From contig NZ_CP087263.1 in NCBI RefSeq assembly GCF_020923435.1, positions 248,001-312,000 on the forward strand: a stretch of DNA of 64,000 bases. The letters run 5' to 3'. The DNA comes from Brevibacillus humidisoli (GTDB lineage: Bacteria > Bacillota > Bacilli > Brevibacillales > Brevibacillaceae). Below are positions 8,887-17,446 of this stretch, one piece after another; the first letter of the stretch is position 1, and every line of letters starts with the position of its first letter. The translations under genes were made by a program, and so were the position numbers. The notes beneath the pieces were generated by a model. The model ran no database searches, was not told the DNA's origin, and worked only from the letters and a program-made list of their open reading frames with translations.

Positions 8887-9819
8887 ATGTTTTCTGCCGT
8901 TGTTGAGTTAAAACCGCCTTACTCGTTTGAACGGCTGCTCCGCAGATTGGAGACTCACCCGGATGATCAACTGCGAGTGGAGCCGGAATCCCGCATATTG
9001 AAGCGTGCGTTTCGCATCGACAACAGACCGCATGTGGTGACGCTTCGCTTTGCCGGTGACCTGGAGCAGCCGCGTATCGAAGTGGAGACGGACGCGTCGC
9101 TTTCTGCTGCCGGACAAGCAGAACTGTTAGCCACGATTCGACATATGTTCAGCGCAGACGTCGATTTGGCCCCGCTGTATGCTTGTATGACGGAAGACAA
9201 GTGGCTTCGTCCGCTAACCCAACACTTTCGCGGACTCCGTTTCCTGCTAGATCCTGACCTGTTTCAATCGATGGTGCGCACGATTATCGGGCAGCAGCTC
9301 AATCTTGCCTTTGCTGCGACGTTAGCCCGCCGCCTGCTGCAGTTGTGCGGCGATCAAGTAGTAGACCGGGACGGGCACTCGTATCTGGTCTTTCCCACCG
9401 CGGAGGCGATTGCCCGGCTGCAAGTAGAGCAACTGCGAGAACTGCAGTACAGCCAACGCAAAGCCGAGTACATCATCGACTTTGCCCGCGCAGTAGTAGA
9501 TGGCAAAGTGGAGCTGGATCGACTGGAACAGATGGCGGATGAAGAAATCATCAACCACCTGACAGCGCTGCGAGGAGTGGGCCGATGGACGGTGGAGTGC
9601 CTGCTGATGTTCGGCATGGGGCGCCCGGACCTGCTCCCTGCTGCCGATATTGGCTTGCGAAATGGCATCCAGCTCGTCTACCGACTGGAGGACAAGCCGG
9701 ATGAAAAGGAGATCAGGCGCATTGGCGAAAGCTGGCGTCCCTGGCGAAGTTATGTATCGCTCTATGTCTGGGAGGCAGTAGGAGCGGTAAAACGAAAGGA
9801 ATCAATCATGATCCAATGA
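8887..9819 (+). CDS. alkA: DNA-3-methyladenine glycosylase II
   Basis: A 310-residue AlkA-type base-excision glycosylase. The helix-hairpin-helix region reads LTALRGVGRWTVECLLMFGMG and is followed by the catalytic aspartate, Asp254, in LPAADIGLRNG. The FQSMVRTIIGQQLNLAFA helix is also typical. It removes alkylated purines from DNA. The N-terminal AlkA_N-like domain is about residues 1-100. ATG 8887 follows AAAGGAGAAGGAG. No ada genes are adjacent. Confidence 0.92.
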   Translation: MFSAVVELKPPYSFERLLRRLETHPDDQLRVEPESRILKRAFRIDNRPHVVTLRFAGDLEQPRIEVETDASLSAAGQAELLATIRHMFSADVDLAPLYACMTEDKWLRPLTQHFRGLRFLLDPDLFQSMVRTIIGQQLNLAFAATLARRLLQLCGDQVVDRDGHSYLVFPTAEAIARLQVEQLRELQYSQRKAEYIIDFARAVVDGKVELDRLEQMADEEIINHLTALRGVGRWTVECLLMFGMGRPDLLPAADIGLRNGIQLVYRLEDKPDEKEIRRIGESWRPWRSYVSLYVWEAVGAVKRKESIMIQ

Positions 9820-9821
9820 TT

Positions 9822-9851
9822 GACGGGCCCCGTCGGCTCGTCCTTTTATTT
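9822..9851 (+). terminator. Intrinsic terminator after alkA
   Basis: GACGGGCC (9822-9829) pairs with GGCTCGTC (9835-9842) apart from one internal mismatch, and is followed by CTTTTATTTTA. Confidence 0.72.
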
Positions 9852-9863
9852 TATGGTTTCCTC

Positions 9864-9891
9864 TTGACATTTTGCTTGTCAATACTATATG
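9864..9891 (+). promoter_or_regulatory. Sigma-A type promoter of nrdJ
   Basis: TTGACA at 9864-9869 and TATATG at 9886-9891 with a 16-bp spacer. The -10 lies inside the first NrdR box, which fits repression by NrdR. Confidence 0.6.
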
Positions 9892-9929
9892 TTGTATTGT
9901 CGAATAATATATTGCACAATATATTGAAA
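9882..9929. promoter_or_regulatory. Tandem NrdR boxes
   Basis: ATACTATATGTTGTAT (9882-9897) and GCACAATATATTGAAA (9914-9929) each fit the NrdR box pattern acaCwAtATaTwGtgt at the conserved core. They start 32 bp apart, about three helical turns, the known arrangement for cooperative NrdR-(d)ATP binding at ribonucleotide reductase promoters. The gene they precede is nrdJ. Confidence 0.82.
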
Positions 9930-9983
9930 TTAGCTATTGTTTTTTTGGCGAAAAAATAGTTAACTTTATCTAAGAGGCGCTCT

Positions 9984-10088
9984 GCAAGGAAGCGGATTCG
10001 ACGTAGTTTCGCCAGTAAGAAGCACCCGAGGGCACCTGGATCTGGCTTCGCAAGGAAGCGGATTCGACGTAGTTTCGCCAGTAAGAAG
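9984..10088 (+). repeat. Exact 39-bp direct repeat in the nrdJ leader
   Basis: Bases 9984-10022 and 10050-10088 are identical over 39 bp, starting GCAAGGAAGCGGATTCGACG and ending GCCAGTAAGAAG, with 27 bp between. The second copy runs into the nrdJ ribosome-binding site. Each copy can form a short hairpin (GCGGA with TTCGC). Only two copies are present. Confidence 0.9.
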
Positions 10089-10099
10089 GAGGAAGCGAT

Positions 10100-12355
10100 A
10101 TGTTGGCAACAGAGATGAGAACCCAGTTTTTGAGCGATGATTTTATCGCACGTTACCCAGATTTTCCCTCGCATATGAATGCGTTGGGTCAGTTTGTCTA
10201 TTACCGTACATACTCTCGTTTTATACCCGAAAAGGGGAGAAGAGAAACCTGGAAAGAAACATGTCGCCGTGCCGTTGATTTCAACATCAAGCTGGCCTAT
10301 CAGCACATGGAGAAAATCGGCCTGGCGCCTGACATACAAGAATTAGAGAAAGAAGCGGAAGGCTTGTTTGACAACATGTTTAACCTGCGCCAGTTTTTGT
10401 CCGGCCGGACGTTGTGGGTAGGCGGAGCGGAGAATGGCGTGGCGGACAAGTATCCGTTGGCTAACTTCAACTGTTCTTTTTTGAATATCAAGTCATGGGA
10501 AGATTTGTGTGATCTGTTTTACCTGCTGCTGGTGGGAACCGGTGTCGGCTTCAAATGCACCACGGAGATGGCTCGAGCGCTCACGCCGATTCGCACCAAT
10601 GTGACGCTTCTCTCTTCGGAGTACAAGCCCTTGCCCAAACACCAGCGCCTGGAACGGTCGGAGTTGAAAGTGCTGGAAAACGGCTTTGCCAAAATCTACG
10701 TGGGTGACAGCAAAGAGGGTTGGGTTGAATCGCTGCGCCTCTACTTGCAGATTCTCACCGAGAGGGAGTACGAGCACATCCATACGGTGAAAATTTCCTA
10801 CAACAGCGTACGCCCTAAAGGGGAGCGGCTGATGACTTTTGGCGGAACGGCGAGCGGCCATGAACCGCTGCGCGAAATGTTTGAAGGCATCGACAAGGTG
10901 TTGAAAAACCAAATCGATCCGTACCTTGAGCCAATTGCCACAGACGAGTCCGGTTACGGTCGGGTGCGTCCCATCCACATCCTCGACATCGGCAACTTGA
11001 TCGGGGCCAACGTCGTGGTCGGCGGTGTGCGTCGTACGGCAGAGATTTTCCTGTTTGGCGAAGACGACTACGAGTGCATGTTTGCCAAGTACGGCATTAA
11101 CGGGATCTGGACGGAAGAACAGCTGGCCCACCACAAAAAAGTGGGAGAAATGCTGGGAGATCGCAAGCCGTCGTGGTTTGACAGCATTCAAAAAGTGGGG
11201 GACGGCCGCTTTGGATTGGATCACCGGCGGATGTCCAACAACTCGATCGTCTTCCACAACAAGCCGTCGAGAGAGTTCCTGCATCTGCTGTTTACGATGA
11301 TGCGGATGGAAGGGGAGCCTGGCTTTATCAATCTGGAAGAAGCCAATCGGCGCAGACCCAATGCCGAGGGATTAAACCCCTGCGCGGAAATCCTGCTCGA
11401 CTCGTATGGTGTCTGCAACCTGACGACGGTCAATCTGATGCAGTTCGTCAAGGAAAGTGCTGATGGCTCCAACTATCTGGATCTGGAAGGGCTGTTGGAA
11501 GCACAGCGCAAGTCGGCTCGTGCTGCCCTGCGGATGACGCTGGTTACGCTGGAACTTCCTCATTGGGATTTCGTGCAGCAGCGTGACCGATTGTTAGGCA
11601 CATCACTGACGGGTGTAAAAGATGCGCTGGCAGCGGTTGAATACACCGAAGAGCAGGAAATCGAACTGCTAAAGGCGCTTGGCAGCGCAGCCCGTGAAGA
11701 GGCGAACCGCTATGCCTATGAACTGCGTGTCAATTCACCGCTGTTGGTGACAACTGTCAAGCCAGAGGGGACACTTTCGCAGGTAGCCGGCGGGGTATCC
11801 AGCGGACTGCACTGGTCACACTCCCCGTATTACATCCGTCGGATTCGCATCAACGCCAACGATCCGCTGGCAAAAGCGGTACAAGCTCTGGGTTGGCGTG
11901 TGCACCCGGAAGTGGGCACACCAGGGGAAACGTATGAGGAGCGGATGGCCAACGCCCGTACCTACGTGATCGACTTTCCGATCGCATCTGCGGCCAAGGA
12001 GACGAAAAACGAGGTTAGCGCCAAGCGCCAGTTTGATACCTATTTCCGCTTCCAAAAGGAATATACGGAACACAACTCCTCCAACACCATCACGGTGCGT
12101 CCCGAAGAGTGGGATGAGGTAGAACAGATCGTCTACGGTGGGTGGGACAACTTCGTTGGGGTATCGTTCCTGCAGCTGGACGGCGGAACCTATCAGCTTG
12201 CTCCGTACGAAGCCTGCACCAAGGAGCAGTACGAAGAATTGCAGGCGATCATGAAACCATTCGACCCAGCGATCCTCCAGCAATACGAAAAAGGAGAGGA
12301 TTCCGACTTGTCTGATGCAGAGGCGTGCGAGGCAGGCGCCTGCCCGATTCGCTAA
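10100..12355 (+). CDS. nrdJ: Adenosylcobalamin-dependent ribonucleoside-triphosphate reductase (class II, monomeric)
   Basis: A 751-residue enzyme making dNTPs from NTPs with a thiyl radical generated from coenzyme B12; it works with or without oxygen. Key cysteines match the Lactobacillus leichmannii type: Cys125 and Cys439 as the substrate-reducing pair, Cys428 (NPCAEI) as the radical cysteine, and the C-terminal shuttle pair Cys743/Cys748 in CEAGACPIR. The 11-residue gap between Cys428 and Cys439 and the 5-residue C-terminal gap are as in the reference enzyme. ATG 10100 follows AAGGAGGAAGCGAT. Control by NrdR is indicated by two boxes upstream; no B12 riboswitch was seen. Confidence 0.95.
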   Translation: MLATEMRTQFLSDDFIARYPDFPSHMNALGQFVYYRTYSRFIPEKGRRETWKETCRRAVDFNIKLAYQHMEKIGLAPDIQELEKEAEGLFDNMFNLRQFLSGRTLWVGGAENGVADKYPLANFNCSFLNIKSWEDLCDLFYLLLVGTGVGFKCTTEMARALTPIRTNVTLLSSEYKPLPKHQRLERSELKVLENGFAKIYVGDSKEGWVESLRLYLQILTEREYEHIHTVKISYNSVRPKGERLMTFGGTASGHEPLREMFEGIDKVLKNQIDPYLEPIATDESGYGRVRPIHILDIGNLIGANVVVGGVRRTAEIFLFGEDDYECMFAKYGINGIWTEEQLAHHKKVGEMLGDRKPSWFDSIQKVGDGRFGLDHRRMSNNSIVFHNKPSREFLHLLFTMMRMEGEPGFINLEEANRRRPNAEGLNPCAEILLDSYGVCNLTTVNLMQFVKESADGSNYLDLEGLLEAQRKSARAALRMTLVTLELPHWDFVQQRDRLLGTSLTGVKDALAAVEYTEEQEIELLKALGSAAREEANRYAYELRVNSPLLVTTVKPEGTLSQVAGGVSSGLHWSHSPYYIRRIRINANDPLAKAVQALGWRVHPEVGTPGETYEERMANARTYVIDFPIASAAKETKNEVSAKRQFDTYFRFQKEYTEHNSSNTITVRPEEWDEVEQIVYGGWDNFVGVSFLQLDGGTYQLAPYEACTKEQYEELQAIMKPFDPAILQQYEKGEDSDLSDAEACEAGACPIR

Positions 12356-12395
12356 AACAAGACGGAACCACAGCAAGGCCCGAGGCAACTGATAT

Positions 12396-12458
12396 GCTCC
12401 CCTTGTAGTAGACAGTTGAAATCGTAAAACCTGTTTACTACAAGGAGGAGCTTTTTTT
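12396..12458 (+). terminator. Strong intrinsic terminator after nrdJ
   Basis: GCTCC/CCTTGTAGTA/GACAG pairs with CTGTTTACTACAAGGAGGAGC, about 19 pairs with a short loop, followed by seven T. Confidence 0.92.
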
Positions 12459-12466
12459 GCAGTCTG

Positions 12467-13387
12467 CTAATTAGCAGCTTCCACCGTATCTTTGGTTCGT
12501 TTCTCTTCGGTTAGATTGGACAAGGCTACACCTGCGAGGATAAACAATGCTCCGACAAAAAAGCCGAGACTCAGATATTCTCCCAGCAGCAGCCAACCAA
12601 AGAACGTCCCCACGATCGGCTGAAAGAAGAAAAAGCCGGCTCCACTGCCTGCACTCATCAGTTCAAAGCCTTTATTCCACAGATAGAAGGCTCCCGCAGT
12701 GGAAACAATGCCAATGTACAAAACGCCAAGCCAGATCTTCCAGTCAAAGGTCCATTCGACAGAGGTCACAGACAACTCCCAGAACATCAGCGGACTGGAG
12801 AAAATCAGTCCGAAAAAAGAGGCGTAAGCCGTGACCACCAGTGAGGAATAGACAGTTGTTGCCCGTTTGCCCAATACCGTGTATAATCCCCAACTTAGCG
12901 CTGCTGCAAGTAAAATCAGGTTGCCGAGAAAAGAGGATGAGCTTCCGGCTGCATCAGGGATGCCAACGACAATCAGGACACCTGCTGTGGCCAGCACAAT
13001 CCCAGCTAGCTGATACAGGTTTAACCGCTCGCGCAGCAGCCAGAAAGCAAACAGCACGATGAAAGCGGGCGAGGCGGAAGTAATGAGCGCTCCCATATGG
13101 GCAGTAGAGAGCTTTGTTCCGAGAAACTGTGCACCGATGGAGATCGTCGGACCGACAAACCCGATCGCCATCATCGTCGGGATGTCTTTCAGCGCGACAT
13201 AGCGACCGCTGGCTACCACCATTCCGCCCAGGATCAACAGGGCAATCGCAAAGCGGATTTCCAACAGGGTAAATGGGGGGATCACGTCGAGCACTACTTT
13301 GCTGACTACGTATACACCACCCCAGATGGAAGCTGCTGCTGACAGGCATACGCTTCCCCAGATCTTGCGTTTTACTGTTTCGTTCAT
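12467..13387 (-). CDS. EamA/DMT-family exporter
   Basis: A 306-residue, ten-helix drug/metabolite transporter with two EamA repeats (about residues 12-145 and 158-292). The first repeat starts with SIWGGVYVVSKVVLDVIPPFTLLEIRF and the second with LSWGLYTVLGKRA. Members export amino acids or metabolites; substrate unknown. ATG 13387 has GGGAGGGTC upstream. The gene converges on nrdJ and follows dinB by about 170 bases on the same strand. Confidence 0.85.
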   Translation of the reverse strand: MNETVKRKIWGSVCLSAAASIWGGVYVVSKVVLDVIPPFTLLEIRFAIALLILGGMVVASGRYVALKDIPTMMAIGFVGPTISIGAQFLGTKLSTAHMGALITSASPAFIVLFAFWLLRERLNLYQLAGIVLATAGVLIVVGIPDAAGSSSSFLGNLILLAAALSWGLYTVLGKRATTVYSSLVVTAYASFFGLIFSSPLMFWELSVTSVEWTFDWKIWLGVLYIGIVSTAGAFYLWNKGFELMSAGSGAGFFFFQPIVGTFFGWLLLGEYLSLGFFVGALFILAGVALSNLTEEKRTKDTVEAAN

Positions 13388-13495
13388 CTGTAGAGACCCT
13401 CCCGGTCAGGATTGTTTTGCTTGCCCAAAGGGCACAAGCATCTTCTCCTACGCCGGGGGGAATATCGTCAGCCGCCCAACTCCATTCCCATCCGG

Positions 13496-13546
13496 CTAGG
13501 AAAGGAGAGCGCCGGGTACGTCACACTCAAACAGCGTACGTTGCAT
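13496..13546 (-). CDS. Possible 16-aa small ORF between dinB and the DMT gene
   Basis: Nine codon-free bases after the DinB stop, a perfect GGAGGTGA site precedes ATG at 13546, opening a frame for MQRTLFECDVPGALLS. The ribosome-binding site is the only evidence. It could be a leader peptide or the decayed start of a lost gene. Confidence 0.3.
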   Translation of the reverse strand: MQRTLFECDVPGALLS

Positions 13547-13560
13547 GTTGCGTCACCTCC

Positions 13561-14019
13561 TCAATACGACGTGTTGGCGTATTTCCGTATCAGGGCAATC
13601 TGTCCGCCATGATGCCCCATGTGGTAGATCAGTCGCCCTATAGCTTCCCGTGGTGTCATCGTGCCGATCGGCGCTTCGGCAGGCGCATCCCACTTGTCAA
13701 CCGGCAGCGAGTGCATCGCGTTTACCAGGTGGGCATTAGCCTGCTCCATAAACGGCAAAAGCTGGGTAAGATCCGTGTAGCGACCGTCGTCCTTGACAGG
13801 TCCGATGGTCTCCAGTGTTACATCTTCGGGAAGCCCCCGCCCAAAAAACATCAAGGCAAAGCGATACTCCACTTCCGCATTGTGACGTAGCAGGAAGCCA
13901 ATCGAGTTGCTGCCTGGCACCAGCCGACAGGTCAGTTCATCAGAGCGCAAACCGTCTAAAGTATCCTGATAGCGACTGCGCGCCTTTTGCCAGATTGGCA
14001 ATAGTTCCATAAACGGCAC
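13561..14019 (-). CDS. DinB-family protein
   Basis: A 152-residue four-helix-bundle protein. The three family histidines are visible: FLLRHNAEVEYRF (about residue 45) and the C-terminal YHMGHHGGQIALIRK, which bind a divalent metal. The family includes bacillithiol-dependent transferases and proteins of unknown role. ATG 14019 follows GGAGGGAATCC. Confidence 0.82.
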   Translation of the reverse strand: MPFMELLPIWQKARSRYQDTLDGLRSDELTCRLVPGSNSIGFLLRHNAEVEYRFALMFFGRGLPEDVTLETIGPVKDDGRYTDLTQLLPFMEQANAHLVNAMHSLPVDKWDAPAEAPIGTMTPREAIGRLIYHMGHHGGQIALIRKYANTSY

Positions 14020-14101
14020 GCTGGATTCCCTCCCTTTCCAGTAAAAACAGAATATTCTCTTATTATAGTGGCTCCAGATGAAAAAAACATCCTGTATTAT
14101 A

Positions 14102-14140
14102 TGAATGAATACTCACTCACTATGCAGTTGATGGTATAAT
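14102..14140 (+). promoter_or_regulatory. FadR-like operator overlapping the thioesterase promoter
   Basis: TGAATGAATACTCACTCA (14102-14119) differs from the Bacillus FadR operator TGAATGANTANTCATTCA at one fixed position. A TATAAT -10 follows at 14135-14140, so the operator covers the -35 region. Control of an acyl-CoA thioesterase by fatty acyl-CoA via a FadR/YsiA homologue is the natural reading. Confidence 0.68.
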
Positions 14141-14181
14141 AGGAAGCAAGAGCAACGTGTTGAGGAAAAGGAGGACATCCG

Positions 14182-14607
14182 ATGGAGCATGTTTTTGAGA
14201 CGATCGTACGTTCAACCGAGGTCGATATGATCGGTCATTTGAACAACGCCAAGTACCTGGAGTACATGGAATGGGGCAGGGTTGACTGGATGGGTCAAGC
14301 CGGCCTGTCATTGCAAGAGATTCAAGGGCGGGGGATTCTGCCGGTTGTGGTTAACATCAATGTCAATTACCGTAAAGAGGTGCTGCTGGGTGAAAGGATA
14401 AAAGTGGTCTCCAGACCGCTTCGCTGTGGAGGCAAGAGCTTCGTGATCCGCCATGAGCTGTTTAACCAAGCGGGTGTGATGGTCTGTGATGCAGATGCGA
14501 CGATGGTGATGATCGACGCTAAAACGCGCCGGGCGACTGTACCTCCGGAGGAGATTAGCAGACTCTATGCGGATCAACTATCCGTGAATCAACCATCAGT
14601 ACGGTAA
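14182..14607 (+). CDS. Acyl-CoA thioesterase (hotdog fold, 4HBT)
   Basis: A 141-residue single-hotdog protein with the YbgC/FadM-like signature VDMIGHLNNAKYLEYMEWGRVDWM, in which the aspartate and the HLNN helix make the catalytic site. It hydrolyses acyl-CoA thioesters; chain length is unknown. ATG 14182 follows AAAAGGAGGACATCC. The upstream FadR-like operator supports a role in fatty acid metabolism. Confidence 0.85.
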   Translation: MEHVFETIVRSTEVDMIGHLNNAKYLEYMEWGRVDWMGQAGLSLQEIQGRGILPVVVNINVNYRKEVLLGERIKVVSRPLRCGGKSFVIRHELFNQAGVMVCDADATMVMIDAKTRRATVPPEEISRLYADQLSVNQPSVR

Positions 14608-14650
14608 GAACAAAAGACGTAGTGAAAATTATCGTCTTTGCATGAGGGGA

Positions 14651-14682
14651 AACCGGGCGGAGAGCCGATCCGGTTTTTCTTT
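14651..14682 (+). terminator. Intrinsic terminator after thioesterase gene
   Basis: AACCGG (14651-14656) pairs with CCGGTT (14670-14675), followed by TTTCTTT. Confidence 0.7.
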
Positions 14683-14816
14683 AATTGCTTTATAAACATT
14701 TTTATTTACAAAGTGTTGGTAATGATGGATAATAGAAATGGATTTTAGGGACGACTCATGCCCCGAACCGGCTTGATTCGATGCTGCATGAGAGAATAGA
14801 GGAGTGTGTAGCCAAC

Positions 14817-16211
14817 ATGACGAGTGCCGTGAATAGCTCCAAACGTAATATTATTTTTGCCCTGATGGTAGCTACTTTTCTAACTGCGATCGATACCACG
14901 GTAATCAGCACCGCGATGCCCGCCATCGCCCGCGACCTGGGAGGCAGCGAACTGATCTCCTGGGTCTTTTCAATCTATCTGTTGACCACTGCTGCGACAA
15001 CCCCCATCTACGGCAAGCTAGCTGATTTGTTCGGGCGGAAGCGGATTTTTATCTTTGGAGCGGCCGTCTTTCTGGTGGGTTCTTTTCTCTGTGGTCTGTC
15101 CGGTTCGATGACCCAATTGATGATCTTTCGGGCCGTGCAAGGATTAGGGGCCGGGGCTGTTCAGCCGATGACCTTGACCATTATCGGTGATGTGTTTACC
15201 CAGGAAGAGCGGGCCAGGCTGATGGGGCTATTCAGTGCTATGTGGGGAGTGGCCGGAATCGTCGGCCCGTTGGTCGGCGGTTTCTTTGTCGACTACATTT
15301 CGTGGGAGTGGATCTTCTATATCAACATCCCCGTCGGGTTGGTCTCCATCATCTTGATCTACCTCTTTTTTCATGAGAAGCTGGTGTCCAGACAAGTGAG
15401 CATCGACTACGCCGGGGCTGCTTTGTTTACCCTAAGTATCGGTACGTTTCTCTACACCCTGCTGGAGGGTGGAGAGCGGAGCGGGATTGCGCTGGAGCCA
15501 GTCACGTTTGGGCTGCTCATCGGCAGTGCACTGTTGTTCCTGCTCTTTTTACGAGTGGAGAAAAAGGTGGCAGAGCCGATGCTGCCGATACAGCTCTTTA
15601 GACGCCCGCTGATCGCTGTGTCACAAATCGTTTCTTTTATTCAAGGAGCGATCCTGATCGGTTCGTCTGCCTATCTGCCGATCTGGATTCAGGATGTGCA
15701 GGGGCATTCTGCCACCTTTGCCGGATTGGCCGTGCTGCCGATGTCGCTAGGGTGGCCGATCGCTGCTTCTGTCGGTGGACGGATGCTGATCAAAGCGGGC
15801 TACAAGCTGGTGACGGTAGTGGGGATGGCGACGCTTGTGCTCGCTACCTTTTTCTTGTCGCTGCTGACGCCAGATAGTCCTGTGTGGGCGATTCCGATCG
15901 CTGTGTTTGTGTTGGGAGTGGGGTTTGGGTTTGCGACCACTTCCGTAACGATTGCGGTACAGAGCAGTGTGGCTTGGCAGCAGCGGGGGATTGTCACCGG
16001 CGCTTTGCAGTTTATGCGGACAATCGGCCAAACGGTGGGGGTTGCCCTGTTAGGTGCTGTGCTGAACTGGTACCTGGCGCAGTCCGGCAGCAGTCCACTG
16101 GCGCATGGGCTGATGGGAGTGTTTACCGTGATGATGGGCACGGCCCTGCTCGGATTTGCCCTCTCCTGGTTATTGCCTAGGGAGGCGGAGCAGGCCGAGC
16201 CGGAATCATAA
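14817..16211 (+). CDS. DHA2-family multidrug efflux MFS transporter (14 helices)
   Basis: A 464-residue protein with the EmrB/QacA features: helix-1 motif LTAIDTTVISTAMPAIARDLGG, loop motif GKLADLFGRKRIFIFG, and the helix-5 antiporter motif GVAGIVGPLVGGFFVDYISWEWIFYINIPVG. It exports lipophilic drugs against protons. ATG 14817 is chosen because AGAGGAG lies eleven bases upstream; the ATG at 14781 has no site. It is followed after 26 bp by an SDR gene on the same strand. Confidence 0.9.
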   Translation: MTSAVNSSKRNIIFALMVATFLTAIDTTVISTAMPAIARDLGGSELISWVFSIYLLTTAATTPIYGKLADLFGRKRIFIFGAAVFLVGSFLCGLSGSMTQLMIFRAVQGLGAGAVQPMTLTIIGDVFTQEERARLMGLFSAMWGVAGIVGPLVGGFFVDYISWEWIFYINIPVGLVSIILIYLFFHEKLVSRQVSIDYAGAALFTLSIGTFLYTLLEGGERSGIALEPVTFGLLIGSALLFLLFLRVEKKVAEPMLPIQLFRRPLIAVSQIVSFIQGAILIGSSAYLPIWIQDVQGHSATFAGLAVLPMSLGWPIAASVGGRMLIKAGYKLVTVVGMATLVLATFFLSLLTPDSPVWAIPIAVFVLGVGFGFATTSVTIAVQSSVAWQQRGIVTGALQFMRTIGQTVGVALLGAVLNWYLAQSGSSPLAHGLMGVFTVMMGTALLGFALSWLLPREAEQAEPES

Positions 16212-16237
16212 CCTCTAGGTCGAGGAGGCAGGTAGGT

Positions 16238-16984
16238 TTGGAGTATCGTAACAAGGTTGTTGTTGTCACCGGAGCAGGCAGAGGGATTGGCCGAGCGATT
16301 GCGCTTGCTTATGGCGGCCGAGGTGCCCAGATAGTCATCGCTGACCGCGATGAAGAAGAGAGTCAACTGACAAAACAAGCGGTGGAGGATGCAGGTGGCA
16401 GTGGATGGGTGGCCCGCACCGATGTCAGCCAGCCCGAGCAGATCGTCTCTTTGATGCAGAACGTCGTGGAAAGGTACGGAAAGATTGACATATTGATTAA
16501 CAATGCGGGCGTATCAGAATGGAAAGACCCCTATGAGCTAAGTGTTGCCGATTGGGACCGGATCTTGAACACCAACTTGCGGTCTGTCTTTTTCTGCTCG
16601 CGGGAAGCGGCTCGCTGGATGAAACAGCGCGGCGGGGGAGCGATTGTCAACATCGCTTCCACCCGGGCGCTGATGTCTGAGCCCCACTCGGAGGCATATG
16701 CCGCCTCCAAAGGAGGGATTGTGGCGCTGACACATGCTCTGGCGGTGTCACTGGGGCCGGACGGGGTCCGGGTCAATGCGATCAGCCCTGGCTGGATTGA
16801 GACGGGGGATTATCAGCAGCTGCGTCCGCTGGATCACGCTCAGCATCCAGTCGGCCGTGTCGGGAATCCAGAGGACATCGCCAAAGCTTGCCTTTTCCTG
16901 ACCGGATCGGACAGTGATTTCATCACCGGCACCAATCTGGTGATCGATGGCGGAATGACGAAAAAGATGATTTACGAGCCATAA
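16238..16984 (+). CDS. Short-chain dehydrogenase/reductase
   Basis: A 248-residue classical SDR: cofactor motif TGAGRGIGRA (about residues 13-22), NNAG, catalytic Ser in NIASTRA, and YAASKGG containing the Tyr/Lys pair. The Asp after the second strand (IADRD) favours NAD(H). The C terminus has GTNLVIDGGMTKKM. It resembles glucose dehydrogenase/FabG-like enzymes, substrate unknown. Start is TTG 16238 with GAGGAGGCAGG upstream. Probably co-transcribed with the pump. Confidence 0.88.
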   Translation: MEYRNKVVVVTGAGRGIGRAIALAYGGRGAQIVIADRDEEESQLTKQAVEDAGGSGWVARTDVSQPEQIVSLMQNVVERYGKIDILINNAGVSEWKDPYELSVADWDRILNTNLRSVFFCSREAARWMKQRGGGAIVNIASTRALMSEPHSEAYAASKGGIVALTHALAVSLGPDGVRVNAISPGWIETGDYQQLRPLDHAQHPVGRVGNPEDIAKACLFLTGSDSDFITGTNLVIDGGMTKKMIYEP

Positions 16985-17017
16985 AAACATCAGCATTGGA
17001 CTGTTTTTGCAACAAGG

Positions 17018-17110
17018 CATGGGAAGAATAATCGACCTGTTGTAAGGAATTGCATGGGTAGGAAGACAAGATTTCAGACGTTCGCAAGGAAATGTTGCGT
17101 ACGCATGTAA
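17018..17110 (+). repeat. Dispersed repeat, copy A (5' segment)
   Basis: From GGCATGGGAAGAATAATC to AGACAAGATTTCAGACG this segment aligns with the end of the window (63932-64000), sharing cctgtt, agg-attg-atgg-tag and GACAAGATTTC in the same order. Similarity is roughly 70 percent by eye. It leads directly into the large palindrome at 17119-17338. Confidence 0.65.
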
Positions 17111-17118
17111 ACGTTGCG

Positions 17119-17338
17119 AGGCGAAAGAGAAAAACAGGTGAGCGAAAGCCTTGTCAGTGCCCACAGAGTCGGAGCGGAAACAAAGCGGTACACGCTTGGC
17201 GGCCAACTGCTACCCTGAAATGCCAACGCCCCTTGAGGGCTTTTGGCCGCCGTACCGCTTTGTTGGAGCGCAGACGGTCTTCCCGGCTTCTCCGCAGGCA
17301 CTGGCACGAGCGGAGCGAACCTGTTTTTCTCTTTCGCC
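17119..17338. repeat. 220-bp interrupted palindrome with 20-bp perfect terminal inverted repeats
   Basis: GGCGAAAGAGAAAAACAGGT at 17119-17138 is the exact reverse complement of 17319-17338. Nested inverted segments continue inward: CAGTGCC, ACAAAGCGGTAC (12 bp) and GGCGGCCAA. The whole can fold into one long branched hairpin. No convincing gene lies in it. It could be a non-autonomous mobile element or an intergenic structured RNA. With the segment before it, it fills most of the 460-bp gap between the SDR and GH18 genes. Confidence 0.75.
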
Positions 17339-17364
17339 AACCACTATGCTCCTCCTAAGAAAGG

Positions 17365-17427
17365 ACCGTCAGGAGTGAACGGCACCTCCAAAGTCCAATA
17401 ATTGGTGTGCCGTTCACCCCTGACGGT
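17365..17427 (-). terminator. Terminator of the LysM/GH18 gene
   Basis: ACCGTCAGG-GTGAACGGCAC pairs with GTGCCGTTCAC-CCTGACGGT, about 20 pairs. On the minus strand the stem is followed by CCTTTCTT. Confidence 0.75.
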
Positions 17428-17446
17428 TTGTCTGCATAGCCCGACC

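Noticed and set aside
9984-10022. tmRNA-like 5' motif GGATTCGAC
   Set aside because: No acceptor stem, tag frame or SmpB context; the match is nine bases only and duplicated.
9984-10088. CRISPR-like array (39-bp repeats with a 27-bp spacer)
   Set aside because: Only two repeats, no cas genes, and the second repeat carries the nrdJ ribosome-binding site.
9830-10099. Cobalamin riboswitch before nrdJ
   Set aside because: No B12-box or conserved core found; NrdR boxes explain the region better.
17074-17340. Open frames in the palindromic element (for example 88 aa on the minus strand)
   Set aside because: They follow the inverted repeats, lack ribosome-binding sites and occur on both strands.
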